A program made the translations under genes and the position numbers. Below are positions 1 to 9,504 of a stretch of 64,000 nt of DNA, piece after piece (within the stretch, counting starts at the first letter, position 1; every line of letters begins with the position of its first letter). Location of the stretch: positions 2,170,001 through 2,234,000 of the forward strand of contig NZ_CP043474.1 in the NCBI RefSeq assembly GCF_008329645.1. Direction: 5' to 3'. This DNA is from Mycolicibacterium grossiae. GTDB lineage: Bacteria > Actinomycetota > Actinomycetes > Mycobacteriales > Mycobacteriaceae. A model generated the notes under the pieces. That model ran no database searches, was not told the origin of the DNA, and worked only from the letters and a program-made list of their open reading frames with translations.

Positions 1-633
1 GTGTGCGAGCGCGTGACGAGCCTGCGCGCCATGGGCTTTCGCGTCGAGGGCCGGCGCGTGGGGGAGTGGGTCGTGCAGCCGGCGTGGTGGGACCGGCGTC
101 GGGAGGAGGCGCTCGCGGTGGTGGCGGCGTGGTCGGCCGAGCACGACATCGCGGCGGGCATGCCGCTCGAGTCGCTGCGCCGGCAGGTGGGGCTACCGGC
201 CGCCGAGCTGGTCCGCCCGCTGCTCGACGGCACCGGGCTGACGGTGGCCGACGGTCGCGTCGCCCGCCCGGGCGAGCGCCTGCCGCCACGCGTCGAGGAG
301 GCGGTCCGCACCGTCGAGGGCCGGCTCGCGGCCGAACCGTTCCGCGCTCCGGAGGCCGACGAACTCACCCAACTCGGCCTGGGCGCCAAGGAACTCGCCG
401 CTGCGGTGCGGCTGGGCCGGCTGACCCGTATCACCGACGGCGTCGTGCTGGGAGCCGACGCTCTCGACCGCGCCGCCGAGGTGCTGCGTTCCGTGGATCA
501 GCCCTTCACGGTCGCCGAGGCCAAGCGCGCATTGGGTACCACCCGCCGCGTTGCCGTCCCCCTACTCGAGGCGCTCGACGCCCGACGCCTCACGCGCCGC
601 CGCGCGGACGGGACACGCGACCTCGCTCAGTGA
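1..633 (+). CDS. selB: Selenocysteine-specific elongation factor SelB, C-terminal part (cut by window edge)
   Basis: The 210 visible residues are the end of a larger protein that begins left of the window. They read as the tandem winged-helix domains of SelB, the translation factor that brings Sec-tRNA(Sec) to UGA codons by binding the SECIS hairpin with its C-terminus. The arginine/glutamate-rich helices, with repeated short strands ending near 'LTVADGRVARPG' and 'LTRRRADGTRD', suit the winged-helix modules. The identification rests strongly on context: the next plus-strand gene is a formate dehydrogenase containing an in-frame UGA and a SECIS element. The GTPase half and the rest of the sel genes are not visible. 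Its stop overlaps the end of the convergent terC gene by 7 bases. Confidence 0.8.
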   Translation: MCERVTSLRAMGFRVEGRRVGEWVVQPAWWDRRREEALAVVAAWSAEHDIAAGMPLESLRRQVGLPAAELVRPLLDGTGLTVADGRVARPGERLPPRVEEAVRTVEGRLAAEPFRAPEADELTQLGLGAKELAAAVRLGRLTRITDGVVLGADALDRAAEVLRSVDQPFTVAEAKRALGTTRRVAVPLLEALDARRLTRRRADGTRDLAQ

Positions 634-1637
634 CCGGTGTCGGCGGCGTCGTCGCGCTTGCTCGCGCGCAGCGAGCCGGGGTGCGCCTTGGCGGACGGAT
701 CGCTGCGGGTCTTGACGAGGCTCGCGACGGTGACCACCACCAGGATGCCGACGATCACGGCGAGGCTCACGTAGGTGTCCACCTCGGGCACCCGCGGGTC
801 GATGTCGACGTGCGCCCAGTGCAGCACCAACTTGACGCCGATGAACGCCAGGATGATGGCCAGGCCGGTCGAGAGGTACACCAGCCGGTCGAGCAGACCC
901 TTGACGAGGAAGAACAGCGCGCGCAGGCCCAGCAGCGCAAACGCGTTGGCGGCGAACACGATGAACGGTTCCTCGGTCACGCCGAACACCGCGGGGATCG
1001 AATCGAGGGCGAACAGCAGGTCGACGCTGCCGATCGCGATGAGCACCGCGAGCAGTGGCGTCACCATGCGCTGGCCGCCGACCCGGGTGAAGAGCTTGCC
1101 GCCGTCGTAGTCGTCGCTGATCGGCAGGATCCGGCGGGTGGCGCGGATCATCACGTTGTTCTCGACGTCGGGGTCCTCGTCGCGGTGCCGGAAGAGTTGC
1201 ACCGCGGTGAAGATCAGCAGGATGCCGAAGATGAGGAACATGAAGGAGAACAGCGACAGCAGCGCGGCGCCGACCGCGATGAAGACGGCGCGCATGATGA
1301 GCGCGAGAATGATGCCGAAGGTGAGCACCTTGTGCTGGTGTTCCTCGGGGACCGCGAACGTCGCCATGATGATGACGAACACGAAGAGGTTGTCGACCGA
1401 CAGGCTCTTCTCGACGATGTAGCCGGCGAAGTACTGCGTGCCGAAGTCGCCGCCGTAGGCCGAGGCGAACCAGATCCCGAAGGCGATCGCGACGGCGATG
1501 TAGAACACCGACCAGGCGGTGGCCTCCTTGAAGCCCACCCGGTGTGGCCGCAGCGCGGCCAGGATCAGGTCGACGGCCAACAGCGCGACGATGATCCCGA
1601 TCGTCACGCCCCAGGTCATGCCACTGATCTCGAGCAT
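627..1637 (-). CDS. terC: TerC family integral membrane protein
   Basis: This is a 336-residue polytopic membrane protein with about nine hydrophobic segments. It shows the family's two acidic membrane motifs, 'EKSLSVDNLFVF' near residue 70 and 'SVDLLFALDSIPAVFGV' near residue 205. TerC/Alx proteins are linked to tellurite resistance and, in better studied members, to manganese export or metallation of exported proteins. The ATG at 1637 is preferred because AAAGG lies about 7 bases upstream, and the protein then begins directly with the first membrane helix. The upstream extension is low-complexity shadow sequence. It is convergent with selB and divergent from the formate dehydrogenase operon (121-bp gap). 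The ion transported here cannot be deduced. Confidence 0.92.
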   Translation of the reverse strand: MLEISGMTWGVTIGIIVALLAVDLILAALRPHRVGFKEATAWSVFYIAVAIAFGIWFASAYGGDFGTQYFAGYIVEKSLSVDNLFVFVIIMATFAVPEEHQHKVLTFGIILALIMRAVFIAVGAALLSLFSFMFLIFGILLIFTAVQLFRHRDEDPDVENNVMIRATRRILPISDDYDGGKLFTRVGGQRMVTPLLAVLIAIGSVDLLFALDSIPAVFGVTEEPFIVFAANAFALLGLRALFFLVKGLLDRLVYLSTGLAIILAFIGVKLVLHWAHVDIDPRVPEVDTYVSLAVIVGILVVVTVASLVKTRSDPSAKAHPGSLRASKRDDAADTGH

Positions 1638-1758
1638 GACACCTTTGTACCTGAGACCGTGGTGTGAACCCGCTGTCGACGGGCGCGCACCGGCTCGGCG
1701 GTGGTTTGATGGACGGCGGGCAGGGTAACGGGTCGGCAGCGGTGAGAGGAGGCGGCGG

Positions 1759-4700
1759 ATGGACATTCGCAAGCTGATCGAGTCCTGGCCGGTGTACCGC
1801 CAGCTGACCGGTGACGACCCCCTGGGCCGCGGCAAGGCCGCCCAGTCGAAGCGCTCGCTCACCCTGACACCGCGCACCGCCGAGGCCGACCACGTCGCGC
1901 ACTCGGTGTGCCCGTACTGCGCCGTCGGCTGCGCCCAGAAGGTGTACGTCAAGGACGAGAAGGTCGTCCAGATCGAGGGCAACCCGGACAGCCCGATCTC
2001 GCGAGGCCGGTTGTGTCCGAAGGGCTCTGCGAGCAAGCAGCTCGTCACCGGGCCGCAGCGGCTGACCAAGATCCGCTACCGCCCGCCATACGCCACCGAG
2101 TGGCAGGACCTCGACCTCGACACGGCGATGGACATGGTCGCCGACCGCATCCTCGACGCCCGCGAGCGGGGCTGGCAGCAGTTCGACGCCGACCGCAACA
2201 CGCTGCGGCGCACGATGGGCGTCGCGAGCCTCGGTGGCGCGACGCTCGACAACGAAGAGAACTACCTCATCAAGAAGTTGTTCACCGCGCTCGGCGCCCT
2301 ACAGATCGAGAACCAGGCGCGTATTTGACACAGCGCCACGGTTCCCGGTCTGGGAGCCTCCTTCGGTCGCGGCGGGGCGACGGACTATCAGCAGGATCTC
2401 GTCAATTCCGACTTCATCGTCATCATGGGCTCGAACATGGCCGAGGCGCACCCGGTCGGGTTCCAGTGGGTGATGGAGGCGAAGGCGCGCGGCACCCGCG
2501 TAGTGCACGTCGACCCGCGGTTCACCCGCACCAGCGCCGTCGCCGACCGGCACGTGCCGCTGCGCGCGGGCAGTGACATCGCGTTCCTCGGCGGGGTGAT
2601 CAACTACATCCTGAGCAACGAGCTGGACTTCCGCGAGTACGTCACCGCCTACACCAACGCGTCGTTCCTCGTCGACGAGCGCTTCCAGGACGCCGAGGAC
2701 CTCGACGGCCTGTTCTCCGGCTACGACGACGCGACGGCGTCCTACGACCCGTCGACCTGGCAGTACCAGACCATGACTCCCGAGGGTGGCGGCGCGGCGG
2801 CGAAGGAGCACGCGTCCCCGGACCAGCAGGGCTCGGGCGGTGCGCCGATCCAGGGCGCCGCCGACATCCCCAACGATCCGACGCTGCAGGACCCGAACTG
2901 CGTCTACCAGATCCTCAAACGGCACTACGCCCGCTACACCCCGGAGATGGTCGAGCGGGTCTGCGGCGTGCCCGCCGAGCAGTTCCTCGACGTGGCGCGG
3001 GCGTGGGCGGCGAACTCGGGGCGGGAGAAGACCGCCGCGCTGGTGTACAGCGTCGGGTGGACACAGCACACGCTGGGCGCGCAATACATCCGCGCCGGGT
3101 CGATCATCCAGATGCTGCTGGGCAACATCGGCCGGCCGGGTGGCGGGGTGTTCGCGCTGCGCGGGCACGCCAGCATCCAGGGGTCGACGGACGTGCCGAC
3201 GCTGTTCAACCTGCTGCCGGGGTACCTCGCGATGCCGCGGGCCGGGCAGGAGACGCTGGCCGACTACCTCGAGGCCATCACGAGCCGCAACCAGAAGGGG
3301 TTCTGGCACAACGCCGATACCTACATGGTGTCGCTGCTCAAGGAGTACTGGGGCGACGCGGCGACGCCGGAGAACGACTTCTGCTTCGGCTACATGCCGC
3401 GCATCAACGGCGACCACGGCACGTACCGCACGGTGATGGACATGGTCGACGGCAAGGTATTCGGCTACTTCCTGCTGGGGCAGAACCCGGCGGTCGGGTC
3501 GGCGCACGGCAAGCTGCAGCGCCTCGGCATGGCGAACCTCGACTGGCTGGTGGTGCGCGACCTCGTCGAGATCGAGAGCGCGACGTTCTGGCGAGACGGC
3601 CCGGAGATCGAGACCGGGGAGATCTCGCCGGAGACCTGCCGCACCGAGGTCTTCCTGTTCCCCGCGGCGTCGCACGTCGAGAAGGCGGGCACGTTCACCC
3701 AGACCCAGCGCATGCTGCAGTGGCGCGAGCAGGCCGTCGAACCGCCGGGCGACGCGCGCAGCGAGCTGTGGTTCTTCTACCACCTGGGCCGGATCCTCAA
3801 GGAGAAGCTGGCGGGGTCGACCGACGAGCGCGACCGGCCGCTGCTCGACCTCGCGTGGGACTACGCGATGGAGGGCGACGAGCCGTCCGGCGCGGACGTG
3901 CTGCGACGCATCAGCGGCGTCGACCTGACGACGAATCGGGCGGTGAGCGGCTACACCGAACTCAAGGCCGACGGGTCGACGATGTGCGGCTGCTGGATCT
4001 ACAGCGGCGTGTACGCCGACGAGGTGAACCAGGCGGCGCGGCGCAAGCCGCACACCGAGCAGGGCCCGTACGACAACGAGTGGGGCTGGACCTGGCCGCT
4101 GAACCGCCGGGTGCTCTACAACCGGGCGTCGGCCGATCCCCAGGGCCGGCCGTGGAGCGAGCGCAAGAAGCTCGTCTGGTGGGATCCGGACGCGGGGGAG
4201 TGGACGGGCTACGACGTTCCGGACTTCGAGAGGGACAAGCCGCCGGACTACCGCCCGTCCGACGACGCGGTCGGCGTCGAGGCGCTGCGCGGCGACGACC
4301 CGTTCGTCATGCAGGCCGACGGCAAGGCGTGGCTGTTCGCGCCGAACGGCGTGCTCGACGGTCCGCTGCCGACGCACTACGAGCCGCACGAGTCGCCGGT
4401 GCGCAACGCGCTGTACGCGCAGCAGGGCAACCCGGCGCGCAAGGTGTATGGGCGCGAGGACAATCCGTCGAACCCGTCGCCGCCGGAGGCGCACGGCGAG
4501 GTGTTCCCGTTCGTGTTCACCGCCGCGCGGCTCACCGAACATCACACCGCGGGCGGCATGAGTCGGCAGCTGCCGTACCTCGCCGAGCTGCAGCCCGCGC
4601 TGTTCGTCGAGATCTCGCCGGCGCTGGCCGCCGAACGCGGGCTGCAGCACATGGACTGGGCGCACGTGGTGACCAGTCGTGCGGCGGTCGACGCGCGGGT

Positions 4701-5022
4701 GTTCGTCACCGACCGCATGCGGCCGCTGCGCATCGACGACCACGTCGTGCACCAGGTGTGGATGCCGTATCACTGGGGCAGTTCGGGTCTCGTCGACGGC
4801 GACGTCGTCAACGATCTGCTCGGCGTGGTCGCCGACCCGAACGTCTTCATCCAGGAGAGCAAGGTCGCGACGTGCGACATCCAGCCAGGCCGCCGCCCGC
4901 GCGGGCCGCTGCTGCTGGAGTACCTGGCGCTCTACCGGGAGCGCGCGGGCATCACGACGGCGACGGGCACCGACCTGGACACCACCAAGCGGTCGACCGA
5001 CCACACGGAGGAGACCTCATGA
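1759..5022 (+). CDS. fdhA: Selenocysteine-containing formate dehydrogenase, catalytic alpha subunit (UGA read as Sec190)
   Basis: Molybdopterin bis-MGD enzyme of the FdnG/FdoG type, 1087 residues if the TGA at 2326-2328 is decoded as selenocysteine. The reading frame on both sides of that TGA is the same, and the local protein 'NQARI-U-HSATVPGLGASFGRG' matches the active-site Sec-His of E. coli FdnG. N-terminal [4Fe-4S] cysteines are C51, C54, C58 and C86, followed by K88. The C-terminal molybdopterin-dinucleotide domain carries 'RLTEHHTAGGMSRQ'. GAGAGGAGG precedes the ATG. It oxidises formate to CO2 and would pass electrons to the ferredoxin-like beta subunit. Unlike FdnG it has no recognisable twin-arginine signal, so a cytoplasmic active site is inferred. 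The stop overlaps the next ATG (ATGA). Confidence 0.93.
2326..2358 (+). promoter_or_regulatory. UGA selenocysteine codon with bacterial SECIS hairpin
   Basis: After the UGA at 2326-2328 a 7-bp stem (2340-2346 with 2352-2358, one G-U pair) closes the five-base loop GGUCU. As recalled, the E. coli fdhF SECIS element has the same GGUCU at its apex, also starting 18 bases after the UGA. The loop guanines are the known SelB contacts. The match in loop sequence and spacing strongly supports Sec insertion rather than termination. Confidence 0.9.
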
Positions 5023-5930
5023 GCGGCAACAGCTTCTACGGTCCGCTGGAGGATCCCGCCGCCGACGCCGGGTACGACGAGCACCCGCCGCGGGTAGGGT
5101 TCTTCACCGACACGTCGGTGTGCATCGGCTGCAAGGCCTGCGAGGTGGCGTGCAAGGAGTGGAACCAGGTCCCCGTCTCCGGCGAGGGGGACGGCTTCAA
5201 CCTGCTGGGCATGTCCTTCGACAACACCGGCAACCTGGGCGCGAACTCCTGGCGGCACGTGGCGTTCATCGAGCAGCCCGGCAAGCCGCCCGTGGACCTG
5301 GGCATGCCGGACATCCAGGCGCAAGCCTCCGAGACCATGGTGGAGATGGTCGGCGAGCTGCCCGACTTCCGCTGGCTCATGGCGTCGGACGTGTGCAAGC
5401 ACTGCACGCACGCCGGATGCCTCGACGTGTGCCCGACGGGTGCGCTGTTCCGCACCGAGTACTCGACCGTCGTGGTGCAGCAGGACATCTGCAACGGCTG
5501 CGGCTACTGCGTGTCGGGCTGCCCCTACGGGGTGATCGAGCGGCGCGAGGGCGACGGCCGGGCGTGGAAGTGCACGCTCTGCTACGACCGGCTGCACGAC
5601 GGGCTCGAACCCGCCTGCGCCAAGGCATGTCCCACCGACTCCATCCAGTTCGGTGTGCTCGACGAGCTGCGCGAGCGGGCGGCCCAGCGCGTCGAGGCGC
5701 TGCACGAGCGCGGCATCACCGAGGCGCGCCTGTACGGCGAGGACCCCAACGACGGTGTCGGCGGTGACGGGGCGTTCTTCCTGCTGCTCGACGAGCCGGA
5801 GGTGTACGGCCTGCCGCCGGACCCGGTGGTCCCGACCCGCGACGCCGGGGCGATGTGGCGCTACGCCGGGGTGGCAGCCTCGGCGCTCGTCGGCATGGCG
5901 GTCTCGGCGTTCCTCGGCAAGCGAAGCTAG
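5019..5930 (+). CDS. fdhB: Formate dehydrogenase beta subunit, four-cluster ferredoxin-like protein with C-terminal membrane anchor
   Basis: FdnH-like electron-transfer subunit of 303 residues. Four cysteine groups for [4Fe-4S] clusters are visible: 'CIGCKACEVAC' (C35-C45), 'CKHCTHAGCLDVCP', 'CNGCGYCVSGCP', and 'CTLCYDRLHDG' with the later 'CAKACP'. A single hydrophobic helix near residues 281-298 would anchor it to the membrane, as in FdnH. The ATG overlaps the stop of the catalytic subunit, so translation is probably coupled. It should relay electrons from the molybdopterin/Sec subunit to the NrfD-like membrane subunit encoded 5 bases downstream. Confidence 0.93.
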   Translation: MSGNSFYGPLEDPAADAGYDEHPPRVGFFTDTSVCIGCKACEVACKEWNQVPVSGEGDGFNLLGMSFDNTGNLGANSWRHVAFIEQPGKPPVDLGMPDIQAQASETMVEMVGELPDFRWLMASDVCKHCTHAGCLDVCPTGALFRTEYSTVVVQQDICNGCGYCVSGCPYGVIERREGDGRAWKCTLCYDRLHDGLEPACAKACPTDSIQFGVLDELRERAAQRVEALHERGITEARLYGEDPNDGVGGDGAFFLLLDEPEVYGLPPDPVVPTRDAGAMWRYAGVAASALVGMAVSAFLGKRS

Positions 5931-5935
5931 CCCCG

Positions 5936-6949
5936 ATGCGCGAAAAGCTCAGCGACACCGACGCGTCCGACCGCAACGCACAGACCCGGCACCGCCGCGG
6001 CGGCCGCGAGGACATGGCGGTGCCGCCGGCGGACTTCCGGTCGTACTACGGCCGGCAGATCCTCAAGACGCCGGTGTGGAATTGGATGATCGCGGCGTAC
6101 CTGTTCTCCGGAGGACTGTCGGCCGGGTCGGCGCTGCTGGCCGCCGGGGCCGACCTCACCGGCCGGACCGAGCTGCGCAAGGTGACGCGGCTCGGCGCGC
6201 TGGTGAGCCTCCTGGCGAGCATGTACTTCCTCATCGCCGACCTCGGCCGGCCCGAGCGGTTCCACCACATGCTGCGGGTGGCCAAGCCGAGTTCGCCGAT
6301 GAGCATGGGCACCTGGCTGCTTGGGGCGTACGGCCCGGGGGCGGGGCTGGCGGGCGTCGCGGAGCTGATGCCGGCGCGGGTGCGGCGGACGTGGGTCGGC
6401 CGGCTGGTCGACTGGGCGGCTCGGCCTGCCGGTCTCGAGGCGGCGGCCGTCGCCCCCGGTGTGGCGTCGTACACCGCAGTCCTGTTGTCGCAGACCGCGG
6501 TTCCGGCGTGGCGGGAGGCGCACCCGTTCCTGCCCTTCGTGTTCACCGGGTCGGCGGCGGCGAGTGGGGGAGGGCTGGGCATGCTGTTGGCGCCGGTCGA
6601 CGAGTCGGGTCCGGCGCGGCGGATGGCGGTCGTCGGCGCGGCGGTCGAGGTCGCCGCGTCCCGGACCCTGGAGCGGAAGCTGGGCCTGTCGGCCGAGGCG
6701 TACATGACCGGCCGCCCGCACCGGCTGCGCCAGGCGTCGGAGATCCTCACCGTGGCAGGTGCCGTCGGCGCGGTGGTGTCCGGCCGCCGCCGCTGGGCCG
6801 TCGCGGCCTCCGGAGCGGCATTGCTCGCGGGCAGCGCGCTACAGCGCTTCGGCGTCTTCGAGGCGGGCGTCGCCTCGACGCAGGACCCGAAGTACGTCGT
6901 GGTCCCGCAGCGCGAGCGGCTCAACGCCCAGCAGCCCGCCCGGGGCTGA
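5936..6949 (+). CDS. NrfD/PsrC-type membrane subunit of the formate dehydrogenase
   Basis: Polytopic membrane protein of 337 residues with about eight hydrophobic helices, starting 'KTPVWNWMIAAYLFSGGLSAGSALLA', the typical NrfD opening. NrfD-family subunits take electrons from a four-cluster ferredoxin and exchange them with quinone in the membrane without heme. E. coli Fdn uses a cytochrome b subunit here, so this operon pairs an FdnGH-like head with a different membrane module. The ATG at 5936 has a weak ribosome site. An internal ATG at 6014 has GAGG only 2 bases upstream, too close to be convincing. It is the last gene of the operon. Confidence 0.88.
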   Translation: MREKLSDTDASDRNAQTRHRRGGREDMAVPPADFRSYYGRQILKTPVWNWMIAAYLFSGGLSAGSALLAAGADLTGRTELRKVTRLGALVSLLASMYFLIADLGRPERFHHMLRVAKPSSPMSMGTWLLGAYGPGAGLAGVAELMPARVRRTWVGRLVDWAARPAGLEAAAVAPGVASYTAVLLSQTAVPAWREAHPFLPFVFTGSAAASGGGLGMLLAPVDESGPARRMAVVGAAVEVAASRTLERKLGLSAEAYMTGRPHRLRQASEILTVAGAVGAVVSGRRRWAVAASGAALLAGSALQRFGVFEAGVASTQDPKYVVVPQRERLNAQQPARG

Positions 6950-6971
6950 GCGCGTCGCTACCCTCGGGCAC

Positions 6972-7517
6972 ATGGCAGCCGACACTCGGGACCTCGACGC
7001 GTCGGACGGGCAGCTGCTCGTCACCACGGGTGTCGAGGGCCCGGCCGCGAAGATGGGTCACCGGCTGCGTCTCGCCTTCCCCTGGCGCGCGACGGTCCGC
7101 TTCGCCGACGACACCCCGGTGTCGGTCGAGCTGATCGCCGACGTCGCCGATCTCGAGGTCCTCGGCGGCGAGGGCGGGGTCAAGGGTCTGTCCGGCCCGG
7201 AGAAGGCGATCGCCGCCTCGAACGCCACCAAGACGCTCGACGCGAAGAAGCACCCCCACATCACGTTTCGCGCCGACGAGATCGCAGCCACTGCGGTGGG
7301 CTACCGGCTGACCGGAACGCTCCACATCCACGGGACCGAGCGCCCCCGGGTCGTCGACCTGACCGCGGAGGACCTCGGCACGGCCTGGCGCCTGTCGTGC
7401 AAGGCGGTCGTCCGGCACTCCGATTTCGGCGTCAAGCCCTACTCGATGATGCTGGGGGCGCTGAAGGTCGCCGATGAGGTCGAGGTGTCCTTCACCGCCG
7501 AGCACACCACGTCCTGA
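6972..7517 (+). CDS. YceI-family lipid-binding-like protein
   Basis: 181 residues with the YceI lipocalin-like beta-barrel pattern: 'KMGHRLRLAF' near the N-terminus, alternating strands, then 'HPHITFRADEI' and 'GYRLTGTLHIHG...RVVDLTAE'. Known family members bind isoprenoid or amide lipids. There is no signal peptide, so a cytoplasmic location is likely. The gene starts 22 bases after the formate dehydrogenase membrane subunit and may be cotranscribed with it, but nothing in the sequence ties it functionally to formate oxidation. Confidence 0.82.
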   Translation: MAADTRDLDASDGQLLVTTGVEGPAAKMGHRLRLAFPWRATVRFADDTPVSVELIADVADLEVLGGEGGVKGLSGPEKAIAASNATKTLDAKKHPHITFRADEIAATAVGYRLTGTLHIHGTERPRVVDLTAEDLGTAWRLSCKAVVRHSDFGVKPYSMMLGALKVADEVEVSFTAEHTTS

Positions 7518-7558
7518 CTCCCGCGCGGGTCTCCCCAGACCATGTGGGGCCACGACTC

Positions 7559-7593
7559 GTCAACCTCGGTTGACGCCGTCAACCCATGTTGAC
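7559..7593 (+). promoter_or_regulatory. Two tandem GTCAAC-N4-GTTGAC palindromes
   Basis: Two 16-bp inverted repeats with identical half-sites, at 7559-7574 and 7578-7593, have centres 19 bases apart. They lie about 100 bases upstream of the ThrE-like gene and after the YceI gene. Paired dyads spaced like this are typical operators for a dimeric repressor binding two near-successive helix faces. No regulator gene is adjacent, so the binding protein is unknown. Confidence 0.6.
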
Positions 7594-7689
7594 GCTCCCC
7601 GGTCGAATAGTGCTCCCAACATAGCCGCCAGACGCCGTCACCGCGGGCCACGTCCCCGTCCGGACCCGACCACCGTCACAATCAGCGGT

Positions 7690-8979
7690 ATGAGCAACGA
7701 CGCACGCCGCGACTTCCTGCGCTCGCTGCGCAAGGAGACACCGCAGGCACTCACCGGCGGGCGGCGCGACGACCACGCCGAGGTGGCCGCCATGCTCCGC
7801 GAGCTGGGCATTGCGCTCATCGAGTGCGAGCAGCCCACCCACCTCGTCGAAGCCCGCCTGCTGGCGATCGCGCGCAACTACACCGACGAGACGGTCCGCG
7901 TCGTCGTCTTCCCGACCGCCCTGGTCGTCCAGGTCGGCACCGCCGCCTACGAGGTCGAGACCGTCGTCAAGCCCACCACCCAGCTCGACCTCGCCGGCCG
8001 CGTCGACGCCGTCGCCGAACTCGCCGAGGTCGGCGCCATCACGGCCGCCGACGCCGCCCGCGAGGTGGCCGCCGCCCGCGCGATGCCGCCGCGCTTCGGT
8101 CCGGTCACCACCGTCGTCGGCTACACGATCACCACCCTGGGCTTCGGCATGGTGATCAACCCGACGTGGGCGTCGCTCTGGGGGTACGTCTTCCTCGGCG
8201 CCGTGGTCGGCGCGATCGTCATGCTCGGCCGCCCGTTTCCGACGCTCGGCGCGGTCCTCCCGACGCTCGCCGCGGCGGTCGTCACGCTGCTGGCGACCTG
8301 GTTCGTCGCCGACGCCGCCAACGACGGTCTGCTGCGCGTCATCAGCCCACCCCTGGTCGCCATGCTGCCCGGCCTCGCGCTCACCATCGGCGCCATGGAA
8401 CTGGCCAGCTCTCAGATGGTCAGCGGCGCAACCCGTCTCATCTACGGCGTCACCCAGCTCATGCTCCTGGTCTTCGGGGTCGGGCTGGGCATCCACCTCG
8501 GCGGAGCCGACCTCGAGCCGCAGCAGCCGTCCGCGCAGATGGGCAGCTGGTCGCTGTACGCCGCGATCGTCGTCATCGCAATCGGGCTGTACGTCTACCT
8601 GTCCGCGCCGAAGGGGTCGTTCGTCTGGCTGCTGCTCGCGGTCGCCGTCGCGCTCGTCGGACAGAAACTCGGCGGCCTGGTGCTGTCCGCGACGCACTCC
8701 GGTGCCGTGGGCGCGTTCCTCGTCGTCCCGTTCGCGATGCTCGGCGCGCGCATCAAGACCTCACCGCCCGCGATCGTCATGATGCTCGCCGCCTTCTGGG
8801 CGCTGGTGCCCGGCGCGCTGAGCTTCGAGACGCTCGGCGAGGCCGTCGCCGGCGAGGGCGACGTCATGACGCTCGGCAGCACCGTCGCCGCGATCTTCTC
8901 GATCGCGCTCGGCACGCTGGTCGGGTGGAGCGTCTTCGCGACGATCAACACCCGACTGCGTGCCGCCCGAAAGGCATAG
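7690..8979 (+). CDS. ThrE-type threonine/serine exporter family protein
   Basis: 429 residues: an N-terminal soluble domain of about 150 residues, then about ten membrane helices. This is the fused DUF1212/DUF3815 layout of Corynebacterium ThrE. Export of threonine/serine by the proton gradient is known for the founding member; the substrate here is inferred. The ATG at 7690 fits the family N-terminus, and earlier in-frame sequence is arginine/proline-rich shadow. There is no strong ribosome site. Two palindromes about 100 bases upstream suggest repression by an unlinked regulator. It ends 6 bases before the convergent exported protein at 8986. Confidence 0.85.
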   Translation: MSNDARRDFLRSLRKETPQALTGGRRDDHAEVAAMLRELGIALIECEQPTHLVEARLLAIARNYTDETVRVVVFPTALVVQVGTAAYEVETVVKPTTQLDLAGRVDAVAELAEVGAITAADAAREVAAARAMPPRFGPVTTVVGYTITTLGFGMVINPTWASLWGYVFLGAVVGAIVMLGRPFPTLGAVLPTLAAAVVTLLATWFVADAANDGLLRVISPPLVAMLPGLALTIGAMELASSQMVSGATRLIYGVTQLMLLVFGVGLGIHLGGADLEPQQPSAQMGSWSLYAAIVVIAIGLYVYLSAPKGSFVWLLLAVAVALVGQKLGGLVLSATHSGAVGAFLVVPFAMLGARIKTSPPAIVMMLAAFWALVPGALSFETLGEAVAGEGDVMTLGSTVAAIFSIALGTLVGWSVFATINTRLRAARKA

Positions 8980-8985
8980 CCAGCC

Positions 8986-9501
8986 TTACCCCGCTTGGAT
9001 CGCGTCGTCCTGACGCTGCCCGTAGTCGATCACCAGGTCATTGGGCACCGGGTCGTTCGGGCCGCCCTGGAAGGCGATCTCGGCACTCGTCGCGCCGCGG
9101 GTGAAGAGCAGCACCGTCACCGCGTGCGAGCCGTCCGGCGAGGTCCCGGTGATGACGGTGCCGTTCTCCCCGACGGGGACCGGGGTCGACGTCTGCCGCA
9201 CCACCATGGACGCGGCGTCTGATCGGTTGGCCTCCAGCGACGCCACCGCGGCCTGCGGATCGGCCAGCATGACGATGGTGTCGGTGATCTGACGGCTGCC
9301 GTCACGGTGGGTGAAGGTCTGCTCGACGCCGCGCTGGCCGTTCGGGTCGAGGATCGGCTGCTGCGCGATGTAGGCCGTCGAGTCGGTGACCACGTTCGGG
9401 TCCACGGGCAGCGTCGCGGGGTCGGCGACTGCGGAGGCGGCGGTCATGACGGTCAGGACACCGACGAGCGCTGCCGCGCAACCGGATACGAGAGTGCGCA
9501 T
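8986..9501 (-). CDS. Exported protein of unknown function, 171 aa
   Basis: A clear signal peptide opens the protein (hydrophobic run 'AAALVGVLTVMTAASAVADP' with likely cleavage near residue 26). A small mixed alpha/beta domain follows, with no cysteines after the signal. 'GVEQTFTHRDGSRQITDTIV' and 'PVGENGTVITGTSPDGSHAV' suggest a globular secreted domain like many mycobacterial conserved secreted proteins. I do not recognise a function. The gene starts 3 bases after the stop of the small cysteine-rich exported protein (9505-9741), so the two form an operon. Confidence 0.75.
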   Translation of the reverse strand: MRTLVSGCAAALVGVLTVMTAASAVADPATLPVDPNVVTDSTAYIAQQPILDPNGQRGVEQTFTHRDGSRQITDTIVMLADPQAAVASLEANRSDAASMVVRQTSTPVPVGENGTVITGTSPDGSHAVTVLLFTRGATSAEIAFQGGPNDPVPNDLVIDYGQRQDDAIQAG

Positions 9502-9504
9502 GGC

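Noticed and set aside
3..1667. 554-codon plus-strand frame overlapping selB and terC
   Set aside because: Low-complexity Arg/Gly/His composition and its overlap with two recognisable genes mark it as a shadow.
2326..2328. TGA taken as a stop or frameshift in fdhA
   Set aside because: Same frame continues, the context is the Sec-His active site and a SECIS hairpin with correct spacing follows.
2299..5004. A 901-codon minus-strand open frame opposite the formate dehydrogenase gene
   Set aside because: It is rich in arginine, valine and histidine with no recognisable domain, the usual shadow of a GC-rich gene on the other strand.
7533..7549. CCCCA...TGGGG hairpin after the YceI gene as a terminator
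   Set aside because: Only 5 bp of stem, expected often by chance at this GC content.
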